This document shows, one piece after another, positions 33,901-42,868 of a stretch of 64,000 nucleotides of DNA. Every line of letters begins with the position of its first letter. Position 1 is the stretch's first letter. A program made the position numbers and the translations under genes. The DNA comes from Saprospiraceae bacterium (GTDB lineage: Bacteria > Bacteroidota > Bacteroidia > Chitinophagales > Saprospiraceae). The notes under the pieces were generated by a model. That model was not told the origin of the DNA, did no database searches, and saw only the letters and a program-made list of their open reading frames with translations. The stretch lies in assembly GCA_020628855.1 (NCBI GenBank), contig JAHDEL010000004.1, forward strand, positions 1-64,000, read 5' to 3'.

Positions 33901-36900
33901 GAATTGGTACTAAGTATCCGACTCTAATTGTAATATCAGAGCACTCATCTATTAACCCTTCAAATTCTCCTAACTTATCACTACCAGGGAATGGGTAAAG
34001 AGTGACATCATCACTACAGTCGTATTGGTGAGCATCATACAAGTAGTAACCTTCACTATCTTGAGTCATACCACCTACTTCAAAAGCAGGAGCCAATACA
34101 GGGATATCGTGATCAACTAAAGAGATAATCTGATTTACAGAGTAATCTTCTCCAGAGCAAGAATCCCATACAGTCCATTCTCTGATTATTTTTCTTGCTG
34201 GGCTTGAAAGTTTAGCACCAGGGCATTTTTCAATTTCTAATACATCATCGTATCCAACAATTGAAAGGTTTAAGCAGATTAAACCAGTCGGATATCCAGT
34301 AAAGTCTGGATGAGGATTACCATTATCATCAGTTGGCCAACCTCCAGGGTTATCTGTCGTCATAACATCACAGACATCAATTGAAGGATTAGCACCAGCT
34401 ATATTGTCATCCCATGATAAAGGCCATACAAGTGTAAGGTCTGTAGGTCTTGTCACTTCGATGAGGTAAGAACAAGATGAAGAACCTCCTGCACCATCCA
34501 TGATAGTCCAAGTTCTTCTATAAGTATTACCTGGCTCATCTGGATCGCAAGAACTAGCTTCAAGAGCATCATCGAAAGTCAATAATGCATCATTGCTACA
34601 ATTATCAAATCCAGCTACAGTCCAAGTATCATCACCATTTGGAGTCACTACGACGCCAACATCAAATACTGGAAAACCAGTTAATGACATATCACCAATC
34701 TCATCACAATCGATGACGAAAGGTCCGTCAGGGCAAACCAATTGAGGAATACTCTTATCTTCTACCGTGATATATCCCCAACAAACATTGTCAGAACACT
34801 CCTCAGAAACCATCACCTGATAAGTATTTCCAACTGCATCTCCATCAAGAGGACCAGTAACTACATCTCCAGTACTAGGATCTGTAATTGTTACATCGTA
34901 TCTATCTTCTTCTGGATGATCAACACCTTCAAGAATCATATCTGGTGTTACGATCAATGCACATGCTTGATTAAGCGTGATATATACATGATTATTACAA
35001 GCTATTTGACCAGCTGGAGGGTTATCTACAACTTCGATTACTTTCTCAGCTTCAAAAGGGCAATTTCCACCATCTCTGTTACCTGTTAACTTAATATTAT
35101 ATGGTGAGTTTGCTGCTGCACCTGCAGGCCAATTAATTGTTACTTTAGTTCTGTCAGCAACATTTACCGCAAGGTAAGAACTCACATCATTGCCAAAGTA
35201 ATCCGTAAGTGTGTAAGTCATTCCTGGATCAAGATCAGTTTCAGAAAGTGCAAAGCAATATTCTGTAAAATCTTGGTCATCTTCACATACGTAAAAATCT
35301 CCCGTTATGTGTAGATCAGAAAGTGGGAACACTTCAATATATTGACATCTAAGTTCAAATTGACAACCATCGGCAGTTTGACCAGCAAAGACAACTTCGA
35401 TATTAGCTGAAGTACTCACTGGTGACCACTGAATTTGTGCAGTCCTGAAATCAGGCGACACAACAGGTGAATACAATGCCGTAACATCAACTCCACCCTC
35501 TACAACAGACCAAACATTTGTCAAAGGAGCTACTGGAGTAATAGGACCAGTCAAGCAACTGAGGTCGAAACCATTAGCTTCATCTGCTACTACTTCATAC
35601 AATACCCAATCACCACAGTATGGAGTCTTATCACCTTCTATTGTCCAGTGATCAGCTACATCAGTTACATCGATTTCGATCTCATCAGTAAATGGACAAC
35701 CAGTTGCTCCATGCGTACCTGAAACAGTAACTGTAATATCAGTAGTTAATGGCACATTTGAAAGATCAATAGAAACTGCACATCCATTTGGATCAAGTGG
35801 CGTAACATCAGCTGGATTAAATCCTCCTGGGTTAGTTACTGTCCAAACAGCATTATTATCATATGAAATTAGTGTGTCTTTGTAAAGTTCTAAAAGCACT
35901 ACACCACCTTGGCACAGCTTATTACCTGCACTTTGAAGAATCACACCATCAGAGATTTCTTCAACAACTACAGGACACTCCACTACGAAAGTGCAACCAT
36001 CAGCATTCATACCAGTAGCTCTTACATAGTAAGTACCAGCTCCATCTTGGAAAGTAAATGTAGCAGAAACTGTACTTGGATCTACTGTCTGCGTACCATT
36101 CGTTGTAGTAAGTAAAGCACCTCCAGGTAATGGAAGATCATATACTCCCCATGACGTAATAGTATTAGAGGAAGCTGGATCACTAAGACCAGTTACAGTA
36201 TAAGTTTCTGTGTAACCACAAACAACTTCTTTCTCACCTTCTACAGATACTCTGTCAGATAGATCATATGTTTCTACTAATAATGTAGCATCATGCATAC
36301 ATCCATATGGGTCTGTCCCAGTGACACCTACAGTGTAAGTATCTTCAACGCCCGCAGGAAATGCAAATGTGAAGTTCTTGTCAGTTAATCCACTTGTATG
36401 GATGTTAGTAGATGATCCATCTTCTACAGTCCATGTGTAATTAGCTAGACCATCTGCCTCACTAAGCATGAAGTTACCAATCATTCCACCGCCTAAACAT
36501 AGTTCAGTTGGTCCCATAATGAGATCCAAAGGATACTTAGGTGATGGTCCAATCGTATGAATCTGACCAGAATTGATTGTCATCTTTCCTGTAGCATTTT
36601 CTTCCATTAAGGCAGTAACACAGTACATACCTACAGGTCCTTCTACTAAAGGAATAGGATAACTATCAAAGTTGGTTAAAGGAAAAGCAGGTCCAATGTA
36701 GTTTGGATCGTAGATATGATTAAATTGAGTTACATTGTAAGTTCCGCCTGTTGGGGCAGAATAACACAACTCAACTTCATACTGACCATTTCCCGGCGCT
36801 GTCTGGTTATCTAGACAGGTGTAAGTAGCCGTGACGGTCTGACCAAATGTTTGACCTACAAAAAGGAGAAAGGAAAAAGGTATCAAGAGACTAGGTCTAA

Positions 36901-36997
36901 ACTTGACACCATAGATCGTTTGTACCAATCTAATAAAGTTTGTAAGTGATGGTTTTCTCATCGATTCTTGGTTTTTGTAAAATTCTTTTTCACTCAT
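30926..36997 (-). CDS. Giant secreted protein with HYR-like, dockerin-like, cohesin-like and T9SS type A domains
   Basis: A 2023-residue exported protein and the longest gene here. A hydrophobic signal near residues 33-52 ends FGQ, and Met13 (36961) could be the start. The first 700 residues hold repeated Ig-like segments (VWTVTNPGGF, GTHGATGCPFTDE). About 720-1620 has HYR-like segments rich in DNCS, TWTIKDWC and DLCGNVESC patterns. After an IAGEVRTEEDE linker domain comes a dockerin-like EF-hand part (STLDIILIQRHLL, DANNNAEVSAADLVEIRN, KVGDVNGS; about 1700-1815), a cohesin-like domain (VAGLQFELDLPANVE; about 1830-1930) and a type A T9SS sorting domain (YQNKPNPFSDETTFSFSL to the end). The tail is clearly paralogous to that of the 1328-residue protein. 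Confidence 0.9.
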   Translation of the reverse strand: MSEKEFYKNQESMRKPSLTNFIRLVQTIYGVKFRPSLLIPFSFLLFVGQTFGQTVTATYTCLDNQTAPGNGQYEVELCYSAPTGGTYNVTQFNHIYDPNYIGPAFPLTNFDSYPIPLVEGPVGMYCVTALMEENATGKMTINSGQIHTIGPSPKYPLDLIMGPTELCLGGGMIGNFMLSEADGLANYTWTVEDGSSTNIHTSGLTDKNFTFAFPAGVEDTYTVGVTGTDPYGCMHDATLLVETYDLSDRVSVEGEKEVVCGYTETYTVTGLSDPASSNTITSWGVYDLPLPGGALLTTTNGTQTVDPSTVSATFTFQDGAGTYYVRATGMNADGCTFVVECPVVVEEISDGVILQSAGNKLCQGGVVLLELYKDTLISYDNNAVWTVTNPGGFNPADVTPLDPNGCAVSIDLSNVPLTTDITVTVSGTHGATGCPFTDEIEIDVTDVADHWTIEGDKTPYCGDWVLYEVVADEANGFDLSCLTGPITPVAPLTNVWSVVEGGVDVTALYSPVVSPDFRTAQIQWSPVSTSANIEVVFAGQTADGCQFELRCQYIEVFPLSDLHITGDFYVCEDDQDFTEYCFALSETDLDPGMTYTLTDYFGNDVSSYLAVNVADRTKVTINWPAGAAANSPYNIKLTGNRDGGNCPFEAEKVIEVVDNPPAGQIACNNHVYITLNQACALIVTPDMILEGVDHPEEDRYDVTITDPSTGDVVTGPLDGDAVGNTYQVMVSEECSDNVCWGYITVEDKSIPQLVCPDGPFVIDCDEIGDMSLTGFPVFDVGVVVTPNGDDTWTVAGFDNCSNDALLTFDDALEASSCDPDEPGNTYRRTWTIMDGAGGSSSCSYLIEVTRPTDLTLVWPLSWDDNIAGANPSIDVCDVMTTDNPGGWPTDDNGNPHPDFTGYPTGLICLNLSIVGYDDVLEIEKCPGAKLSSPARKIIREWTVWDSCSGEDYSVNQIISLVDHDIPVLAPAFEVGGMTQDSEGYYLYDAHQYDCSDDVTLYPFPGSDKLGEFEGLIDECSDITIRVGYLVPIPGTPDPDLTQDFIMFPNEICDVDDSVTIPAVDGTAVWIRYEFEDACGNVAIATAQNNLDPITGLPIFPGVSSFEIRFNDVTDPQPVCDVFSVVALDDMCMAFARPETFDDGSYDNCELDYMKVIREDDANGAFTWQDEVKFDASDIGDGTVGVYLGVWDAAGNSSSCLVQVTVENPNPTAVDCPDVSRTVDCEASWLDNLNLGTTSPSIIQSNASVIPSSFGSPSILNPSNLACIGGTVTENAPYVYYGECQITRIERSWTITYDNGAPSTQCLQTITVNNTTPFGLSNINWPADEVTVDCSASLDPSNPAIGEPSWTTEGCSNIISGYDDLPFQYVQGDADYCQKVVRTWTIKDWCNPSADFTHVQVIKIADNEDPSFLTGCADVKATGALDPATCQLLVSGLEATARDNCTATDDLVWSYVIEYDSATGLSDFNGNSNDASGVFPAGDHKVTYYVSDLCGNVESCMINVEVEDDVLPTPYCVDQVITVINSATAQAEIWAIDLDAGSYDNCFNNTDDVTVSFSPTPGDNVRFYDCDDLENGVVDTFEVRLYVIDADGNYDFCLTQIIVQDNSDVCPDVPDDTNGSGRIAGEVRTEEDEMIEEVMMHLHSTQPEFPMLDMSETGSYDFGDLTSNENYMVTPSKNDNHANGVSTLDIILIQRHLLNLENLDSPYKLIAADANNNAEVSAADLVEIRNLILENINEYQNNTSWRFINKEYTFTDEAHPFPFEEEVDVFDLPTSTIAVDFVGVKVGDVNGSVTLNGLASGDVDVRTSPLNITLVPTASQNGQVLIPVKASSDYTVAGLQFELDLPANVESIAEGILPISTDYYTTSENGVRVSWNATQNQSVKAGDVLFTLVLNSDKTIDASDVTLSQSFDNEVYQDNGGDIEIQNLQLANEADVADGFALYQNKPNPFSDETTFSFSLPKSQTATITVMEMTGKVLYALTDSYNKGYNEVIFNTTSVQTTGILYLKVETETHSAIRKMIIIQ

Positions 36998-37407
36998 AAT
37001 GTACTAGCGCACCTCTTTCACAGAGCTGCGACTTTTAGTAAGTTTCATGCACTAAAGACCAAGATTTGTTCCAAAAGGGATAATAGATTATGATGAGTTT
37101 TAATATGAAAACACATTACATTTTTCTATCAATTATATGTGTCACATTATCACGAGAATGGGAGGATAAACTGAGTATAAATAAAATTGACGAAAAATTA
37201 TGAATTCTATTCAGACTACCAAGATTCTTCAGTATTGGCACTGTGATTTACATTTAGAATACACAATGCTAAAAGATAAATACAACACAAACACCATATC
37301 TATATTGTTGTTTATCAGCTATTTACATATTGAATAATAATAAGATATTACTAAGCGAAGTTTGTACAAAGCAGCAATAACATTACCTTTAGGATATTTA
37401 CTAGCAA
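36998..37407. other. 410-bp divergent intergenic region
   Basis: This is the only gene-free stretch above 300 bases. It separates the 2023-residue gene (minus) from the 1041-residue gene (plus) and is strongly AT-rich. The right end holds a near-consensus promoter for the plus-strand gene. I see no convincing promoter for the minus-strand gene, no tRNA-like fold and no repeat family. A 32-codon ORF at 37105-37203 has a hydrophobic start but nothing else to support it. Confidence 0.6.
37361..37391 (+). promoter_or_regulatory. Promoter of the cysteine-rich modular protein gene
   Basis: TTTG (37361-37364), 19 bases, TACCTTTA (37384-37391): a perfect -33 and spacing, with one mismatch in the -7 element (final A for G). 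The ATG is 16 bases further on. The -33 is part of the 10-bp palindrome TTTGTACAAA. Confidence 0.62.
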
Positions 37408-40400
37408 ATGCATAAAATGACGGTTACCATTCTACACAGATTGGGAAAAGCTTGGTATATAGTTGCGATTCTCACTAGTTTGCTTGTATTCCCTCCCTCT
37501 GAAGCTTTTGGACAATGTGCCATAGAAGAGTTATACGCTGAAGTCCATCCTTGTAATGATGAAGGTCAGATTTACATTGATTTTGAATTTAGCGCGAAAG
37601 GTGGACTCAGTGATTGGTTTGTAGTCAGAGGTAATGGCGTCATCTATGATACACTCCCCTATGGAGAAACATTCTACACGATAGGACCAATTGAACCAGA
37701 TTGTGAATTAGTCTATGAATTAGTCGTCCATGATGTTAATAATCCTGAATGTAATGATGCTATAGGTTTTGAAGAACAGCTGTGTTGCAATACATGCGAA
37801 TTTCAGAATGTAGCTTTTACGAACATTGATTGTCAAGAAAACACTATTTCACTGACGCTAGATTTTGATGTCATCAATCCAACAAATGACTTTTTTGATC
37901 TGTATGTTGGAGAGACATTTCTTGGTTTTTTTGCTCATGAGGCTCTTCCTATTGCCTTGCAAATTCCTCAAAATGAAGTTGGTAGCTCAATTTTCACAAT
38001 ACAAGACAATGATAACCCAGACTGTATCCTTGAGATAACGTTTAACCACCCTCTTTGTGAAGGTGAGGTCTGCAACTTTAGTGAAGCTGTATATGAGGTT
38101 TCAGAATGTGCAGACTTCGACTCTATTTTCTTACATATAGCATTTGATTATAATCAGAATCAAGGCAATGATTTTGTTCTCTTTGTTGAAGGTGAACAAT
38201 TTGGCCCTTTCACTTATGGAAATCAATATTATGAAATTGGACCGTTCTCTCAGCAATGCGACGAATCCTTAACTCTTGTCATCTATGATGAAGAAGCAGA
38301 GTGTGAAGCTATACTTATTGACGAGGTAGTCATCTGTTGTCCACAGAATCCAGAGTGCGACATCACAGAGTTCGAATATTTTGATGTAGAGTGCATACAG
38401 GGAGATGAGCCTTCCTTCCATGTTTCCGTCAATTTCGCTTATGAAGGATTTACTAACCCCTTTGTAGATGTCTTTATCAATGATCAATTCTATGACTTTC
38501 TAGCTCTTGAAGAACTACCTTTTAGGTTACTCAACCTTGATGCTACTTCAGACATAACAGTGATCACTCTTTGTCAAAACGATTCTGATTGTTGTCATGA
38601 GTTTATCATAGAGAATCCTGATTGTGGTAGTAATGAGGAATGCAACATTTCTGAAATCGAATATTTTGATGTAGAGTGCATACAGGGAGATGAGCCTTCC
38701 TTCCATGTTTCCGTCAATTTCGCTTATGAAGGATTTACTAACCCCTTTGTAGATGTCTTTATCAATGATCAATTCTATGACTTTCTAGCTCTTGAAGAAC
38801 TACCTTTTAGGTTACTCAACCTTGATGCTACTTCAGACATAACAGTGATCACTCTTTGTCAAAACGATTCTGATTGTTGTCATGAGTTTATCATAGAGAA
38901 TCCTAATTGTGGTAGTAATGAGGAATGCAACATTTCTGAAATTTTTACAGAGATCCATCCTTGTGATGCTAATGGAAACTTCTTCGTGGATATCATATTT
39001 GATGTCACTAATCCTGAGAGCAATCAATTTATTATTGTAGGTAATGGGGTTGAATATGGCACTTTTGAATATGGCCAAGATTTCTATACAATAGGTCCAC
39101 TATCAGGAGATTGTCAAACACTCTATGAATTTATTATTATTGATAATGAATCAGAGAGTTGTGCTGGCGAGACTGGGTTTGAAGAACCCATTTGCTGTGA
39201 TTCAAGTTGTCAAATTTTTGATGTTTTTGCCGAAGTATCTGCCTGTGAAGGAGAAGTATTTGACGTAAGTGTAGGTTTTGAATACCTTGGAGAAGTAAGT
39301 GGAAGTTTCAGTATTATAGGTAACGGTAATAACTACGGCACCTTCGATTACGGATTACCTTTCTATACTCTTACAGGTTTGATTGCAGACTGCGAGACGA
39401 TTTACGAATTTGCAGTCATCGATTTTGAAAATGAAGAATGTAGTGATTTCGTTGTGTTACAAGAACCTGTCTGTTGTGACGATAATCCAGAGTGTGCTAT
39501 TTCTGATTTTGAAATCTTTGAAGTGTTCTGTGAGAATGCTATTATATCCTTTCTCTTAAACTTCGATGTGAATCAACCAACAAATGAATATTTTGATCTT
39601 TGGGTTAACGAAGAATTTTATGGGTTCTACCCTCTTGAAGATCTTCCGATAGAAATTACTCTTGAAAACAATACTACTGAGATTGTCCATTTGCTAGCCT
39701 GCATTAACGATAATGAAACATGTTGCGGAGAAGCAGAATTTGAAGTACCAGAGTGTGACAATGAAGCTGACTGCAATATTACCTGGCTGGAATACGAGCA
39801 TTCGGATTGTGATGAAGCAGGTATGTTTACCATTGATTTTCTTTTCGGCATTGACAACCCTGCTTCAGGAGGTTTTCATGTATTATCCGATGGAGTAATA
39901 CTTACAACCTTTGAATATGGTGCAGACTTTTATACAATTGGACCTTTTGAAGGCGATTGTGAAACACTCTATGTTTTTACCATAGTAGACCAAGAGGATG
40001 AAGGATGCATGGCTGTTCTTGAATATGACGAACCAATTTGTTGCACTGATTGTCCTTCAGAATTCGATATCTATGTTGAAGAGAATGCTGCTGGAGAACT
40101 AATCTTGTACATAGAAAGTGAAAGTGTAGAAGGAGTCTTCTTGCTTTATATTAATGATAACTTAGTTGGAGAGTTTCCATATGGTGGCATCCAATCATTA
40201 GATCTTGAATCTGGAACATCTTATTCGATAGTAGTACAAGATGTCGAAAACGAAGACTGTTTTGAAATTTTCGAAATAGAAACTGAAGGCCCTTCTTCAA
40301 CACAGCCTGCTTTTATTAACTCAGAGACAGTGTATCATGATGGAAGCAAATTATACTATCTTGTACATCAAACAGCTAGGATTACAATTTTTGACATGAG

Positions 40401-40533
40401 CGGAAAATTAGTACATCAATTTTCAGAATTCAGCGGACCTTCATCAATAGAATTAGCTATACTGTCAGGAATCTATTTAGTGGAAATACAGTTACCAACT
40501 GAAAGAGCGCTGTTAAAAATCGCAGTCAGATAA
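37408..40533 (+). CDS. Cysteine-rich modular secreted protein with T9SS type A domain
   Basis: A 1041-residue exported acidic protein. Residues 1-36 are a signal peptide ending AFGQ. From Cys37 there are nine full modules and one degenerate module of about 90-95 residues, each opening with a C-x-I/F start and a second Cys about 11-12 residues later and usually closing with a CC or single-Cys segment. Two subtypes alternate: one with GNGV, YG, FYTIGP and DC-x-x-LYEF, the other with NDFFDLYV-like and LEELPF stretches. Modules 4 and 5 are nearly identical because of a 285-bp tandem duplication. The last 75 residues are a T9SS type A-like sorting domain (ARITIFDMSGKLVHQF). I do not recognise the module. 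A surface or matrix role is likely. Confidence 0.85.
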   Translation: MHKMTVTILHRLGKAWYIVAILTSLLVFPPSEAFGQCAIEELYAEVHPCNDEGQIYIDFEFSAKGGLSDWFVVRGNGVIYDTLPYGETFYTIGPIEPDCELVYELVVHDVNNPECNDAIGFEEQLCCNTCEFQNVAFTNIDCQENTISLTLDFDVINPTNDFFDLYVGETFLGFFAHEALPIALQIPQNEVGSSIFTIQDNDNPDCILEITFNHPLCEGEVCNFSEAVYEVSECADFDSIFLHIAFDYNQNQGNDFVLFVEGEQFGPFTYGNQYYEIGPFSQQCDESLTLVIYDEEAECEAILIDEVVICCPQNPECDITEFEYFDVECIQGDEPSFHVSVNFAYEGFTNPFVDVFINDQFYDFLALEELPFRLLNLDATSDITVITLCQNDSDCCHEFIIENPDCGSNEECNISEIEYFDVECIQGDEPSFHVSVNFAYEGFTNPFVDVFINDQFYDFLALEELPFRLLNLDATSDITVITLCQNDSDCCHEFIIENPNCGSNEECNISEIFTEIHPCDANGNFFVDIIFDVTNPESNQFIIVGNGVEYGTFEYGQDFYTIGPLSGDCQTLYEFIIIDNESESCAGETGFEEPICCDSSCQIFDVFAEVSACEGEVFDVSVGFEYLGEVSGSFSIIGNGNNYGTFDYGLPFYTLTGLIADCETIYEFAVIDFENEECSDFVVLQEPVCCDDNPECAISDFEIFEVFCENAIISFLLNFDVNQPTNEYFDLWVNEEFYGFYPLEDLPIEITLENNTTEIVHLLACINDNETCCGEAEFEVPECDNEADCNITWLEYEHSDCDEAGMFTIDFLFGIDNPASGGFHVLSDGVILTTFEYGADFYTIGPFEGDCETLYVFTIVDQEDEGCMAVLEYDEPICCTDCPSEFDIYVEENAAGELILYIESESVEGVFLLYINDNLVGEFPYGGIQSLDLESGTSYSIVVQDVENEDCFEIFEIETEGPSSTQPAFINSETVYHDGSKLYYLVHQTARITIFDMSGKLVHQFSEFSGPSSIELAILSGIYLVEIQLPTERALLKIAVR
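38372..38941 (+). repeat. 285-bp tandem duplication within the cysteine-rich gene
   Basis: Copy 1 spans 38372-38656 and copy 2 spans 38657-38941, head to tail and in frame (95 codons each). By eye they differ at one base, the G/A that changes a Pro-Asp to Pro-Asn near the end of the module. Other modules of this protein are far more diverged, so this duplication is recent or has been homogenised by recombination. Confidence 0.95.
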
Positions 40534-40535
40534 CC

Positions 40536-40886
40536 ATGGGTAAAAATGAAAAAACATTGAGTTGGGATGCCTTTAAGGCATTAGGTAATCCTGACAATGC
40601 GCCAGAGATGCCAGAAGAAGACATTGAAGAAGTTGATTTAGCAATTCCTGTAAGAGTACATCTTGAAAAAAAGCATCGCGGAGGCAAAACAGTTTCAATT
40701 ATCAGAGGGCTCGAAGAATTGGATGATAACACCTTACAGGACTATTGCAAAGCATTGAAAAAACAATGCGGCGTAGGTGGAAACATGAAGAATGGAGAGA
40801 TATTAATACAAGGCAACAATAGAGATAAGATTAAAGACTTCCTTCTCAAACAGGGCTATAAAGACGTAAAACTAGCTGGAGGATGA
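40536..40886 (+). CDS. yciH: SUI1/eIF1-like translation factor (YciH family)
   Basis: A 116-residue protein with an N-terminal acidic tail and a C-terminal SUI1 domain (about 45-113). Diagnostic motifs are RGGKTVSIIRGLEEL, LKKQCGVGGNMKNGEILIQGN and LKQGYKDVKLAGG. Bacterial YciH is the homologue of eIF1 and affects start-site fidelity in vitro. Its ATG is 2 bases after the stop of the T9SS gene, so the two may be co-transcribed although functionally unrelated. Its 3' end overlaps the convergent methyltransferase gene by 15 bases. Confidence 0.92.
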   Translation: MGKNEKTLSWDAFKALGNPDNAPEMPEEDIEEVDLAIPVRVHLEKKHRGGKTVSIIRGLEELDDNTLQDYCKALKKQCGVGGNMKNGEILIQGNNRDKIKDFLLKQGYKDVKLAGG

Positions 40887-41507
40887 TTGCCTTCTTCCTG
40901 CTTCGTGAATTCTGATATACTCTTCCATCATTTGTTGATGCAACCCATTATTCGGGTCAAAATCACTGGAGTATAGTCCTTTTTCTATCCGCTGTCTTGC
41001 AACTTCAAACAAAGTGACTGCACATGCAACTGAAATATTCAAACTTTGGACCATGCCCATTTGAGGAATAAGAATATTACCATCACACTCCTCCACTAAT
41101 TCACTAGAAATACCTGCATGTTCATTTCCAAATACAATAGCAAGTGAGCCTGTCAGATTAGTACTATAGATACTCTCTGCGGTATGTCCAAGATGAGTTG
41201 CTAGAACCAGAGAATACTTCTTTCTTAACACTGTCATACACTCCCCCAATTCAACGAAGCGATTGACCTTAATCCACTTTTTGACTCCAGTGCTAGTTGA
41301 CATTGCATTCTGAAAAACTCTATCCTTCAGATTATCGTCTGTGTCCAGTACATAGACCTCTCTCAAGCCTACAGCATCACATGACCTGAGTACTGCTCCT
41401 ATATTATGCGCGTCATGCACATTCTCTAATAGAATTGTCAAGTCAAATTGCGTATTGCCAATTACACGCTTGAAGAGTTCTTGTCTAGCGGGAGTGAGAA
41501 AAGACAT
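40872..41507 (-). CDS. TrmH/SpoU-family RNA 2'-O-methyltransferase
   Basis: A 211-residue SPOUT methyltransferase. Motif 1 is in LENVHDAHNIGAVLRSCDA, motif 2 in LAIVFGNEHAGIS, and motif 3 in IPQMGMVQSLNISVACAVTLFEV, which together form the trefoil-knot SAM site. The length and the C-terminal helix fit TrmH, which methylates the ribose of G18 in tRNA. Other SpoU enzymes share these motifs, so the target is not certain. Its first base overlaps the stop codon of the upstream lipoprotein gene, implying an operon from guaA downward. Confidence 0.9.
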   Translation of the reverse strand: MSFLTPARQELFKRVIGNTQFDLTILLENVHDAHNIGAVLRSCDAVGLREVYVLDTDDNLKDRVFQNAMSTSTGVKKWIKVNRFVELGECMTVLRKKYSLVLATHLGHTAESIYSTNLTGSLAIVFGNEHAGISSELVEECDGNILIPQMGMVQSLNISVACAVTLFEVARQRIEKGLYSSDFDPNNGLHQQMMEEYIRIHEAGRRQSSSS

Positions 41508-42868
41508 TATTTCTTCTGGAATCGTCCATTTCTAAATTCTATAACCGACAATGATCTGTTTTCATAATATTTAATCATGTCTGGCTTATTTGATGGTTCA
41601 CCTGGTGATTTAGGCACACCTACGAGGTCGTAGCTCGTCTGAATATATGCATTCCGATCCGCACCAACCTTGGTATGAAAATTCTGACCATAATCATCAA
41701 GGTTATTGAGCACAAATGTCATGAGATCATAACCTTCATACAGGTCTTCTGTTGGAAATGCATTGAATTCGTTGAAGAAGCGACTACGCATATTTTTAGC
41801 TTTCTGCGATGCTTTATCCATGAATTCTGACCGAACAATGTGGATATTGAGGTTATTATAAAAGTCATAGGTGATCTTCTCGGTATCCATCATTTTTGGC
41901 ATTCCAAAAACGACCACTTTAGCATCTCCCTTTTCAACCCTCAGTCTTCGCACACATCCATAAATAAACCCTTCATCATTGGAACTCCAATTTGGCACCA
42001 TAAATACATTTGTTTTACCCTGTACAAAAATGGAATCAAACGCCGTTTCTCCAATGCGAAGAGAGTCTTCATTAACTGTGTATTTGGTGATGTCATCTCG
42101 TCCCATTGCAGATGCTAGCCTACCTATATAGTCCATTCTTTTCTTATCCGATGAAGAAGATTTACCAACCACAAACAATTTGCTACCTGGAAAGCTCTTT
42201 ACAGCACTCTCTACCATTTTTTCATAATGCTGTAACAAAGATGGTCGAGTCTGAACATGATAAGGATTGGATGCCGCAATGGACTTGCTCGACTTCCACG
42301 GGGAAATATGAGTAATTGCATTTTCTTTTGCAAATTCTGCTACTTGCTTTAACTCCTCAGTATCATAGGGTCCAATGATGACATCTGAAGCTTGCAGACG
42401 ACCGTCGTTAAGGATTGAAGATAATGACATAGACTTTGAGTCAAACACATTAACATCTACGGAAGATGCTGTCGGTCTATCTTCACTTGCCATCTTAGCT
42501 CCAGCGTAATAGCATAAAAATTTGTACGCAGGTGAGGACTTACTTGTCAACTCTGCACTACCAGCCTTTTCACCATCAAAGGGTATCAACATACTGACAG
42601 AATATGCACCTTGTTTCTTTGTCTTTATTATTGTAGGAGCACCAATCGGTGGTTTTTCTTCCGGATCTATAATTGTCCATTGGATCTCCTCAACATGAGG
42701 GTTAGTCTTCTTGGTTGTCGAGTTCTTCTTTGTAGTTTTTGACGATCTCGTGCTACTACTGGTAGAAGATCTCTTTGTAGTCTTACACCCAAAAGAAAAC
42801 ACCAGAAAACATAGTAGAAGTATTTTACTCCCACTCAATAGTGGAAGGTGGCTTCGTGCTGATATCAT
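41507..42868 (-). CDS. PBP1-like periplasmic-binding-fold lipoprotein
   Basis: A 453-residue lipoprotein with a signal ending in lipobox FSFGC (Cys28), a Ser/Thr/Lys-rich linker (about 30-60), and a type 1 periplasmic-binding-fold domain from about 85 to the end ([40 protein letters not shown]). Similar proteins are often labelled amino-acid ABC transporter binding proteins or LpoA-like, but no transporter genes accompany it, and its role is unknown. The ATG at 42868 overlaps guaA by 44 bases. A TTG at 42838 would give a shorter overlap and a cleaner signal starting SGSKILLLC. Confidence 0.78.
   Translation of the reverse strand: MISARSHLPLLSGSKILLLCFLVFSFGCKTTKRSSTSSSTRSSKTTKKNSTTKKTNPHVEEIQWTIIDPEEKPPIGAPTIIKTKKQGAYSVSMLIPFDGEKAGSAELTSKSSPAYKFLCYYAGAKMASEDRPTASSVDVNVFDSKSMSLSSILNDGRLQASDVIIGPYDTEELKQVAEFAKENAITHISPWKSSKSIAASNPYHVQTRPSLLQHYEKMVESAVKSFPGSKLFVVGKSSSSDKKRMDYIGRLASAMGRDDITKYTVNEDSLRIGETAFDSIFVQGKTNVFMVPNWSSNDEGFIYGCVRRLRVEKGDAKVVVFGMPKMMDTEKITYDFYNNLNIHIVRSEFMDKASQKAKNMRSRFFNEFNAFPTEDLYEGYDLMTFVLNNLDDYGQNFHTKVGADRNAYIQTSYDLVGVPKSPGEPSNKPDMIKYYENRSLSVIEFRNGRFQKK

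Noticed and set aside
26839-36997. Cellulosome components
   Set aside because: Dockerin-like and cohesin-like domains occur, but no glycoside hydrolase or scaffoldin is linked, and both domains sit in the same chain next to a T9SS signal.
37105-37203. 32-codon ORF in the large intergenic region
   Set aside because: The start MKTHYIFLSIICVTL looks signal-like, but there is no promoter, no mature domain and no repeat in other loci; the length is within chance for AT-rich DNA.
37361-37370. Palindrome TTTGTACAAA as an operator
   Set aside because: It overlaps a good -33 element, and a 10-bp AT-rich palindrome is common by chance; no second copy was found at another promoter.
38372-38941. Tandem repeat as a CRISPR-like or mobile element
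   Set aside because: There are only two long direct copies without spacers or terminal inverted repeats, and both are in frame inside one protein.
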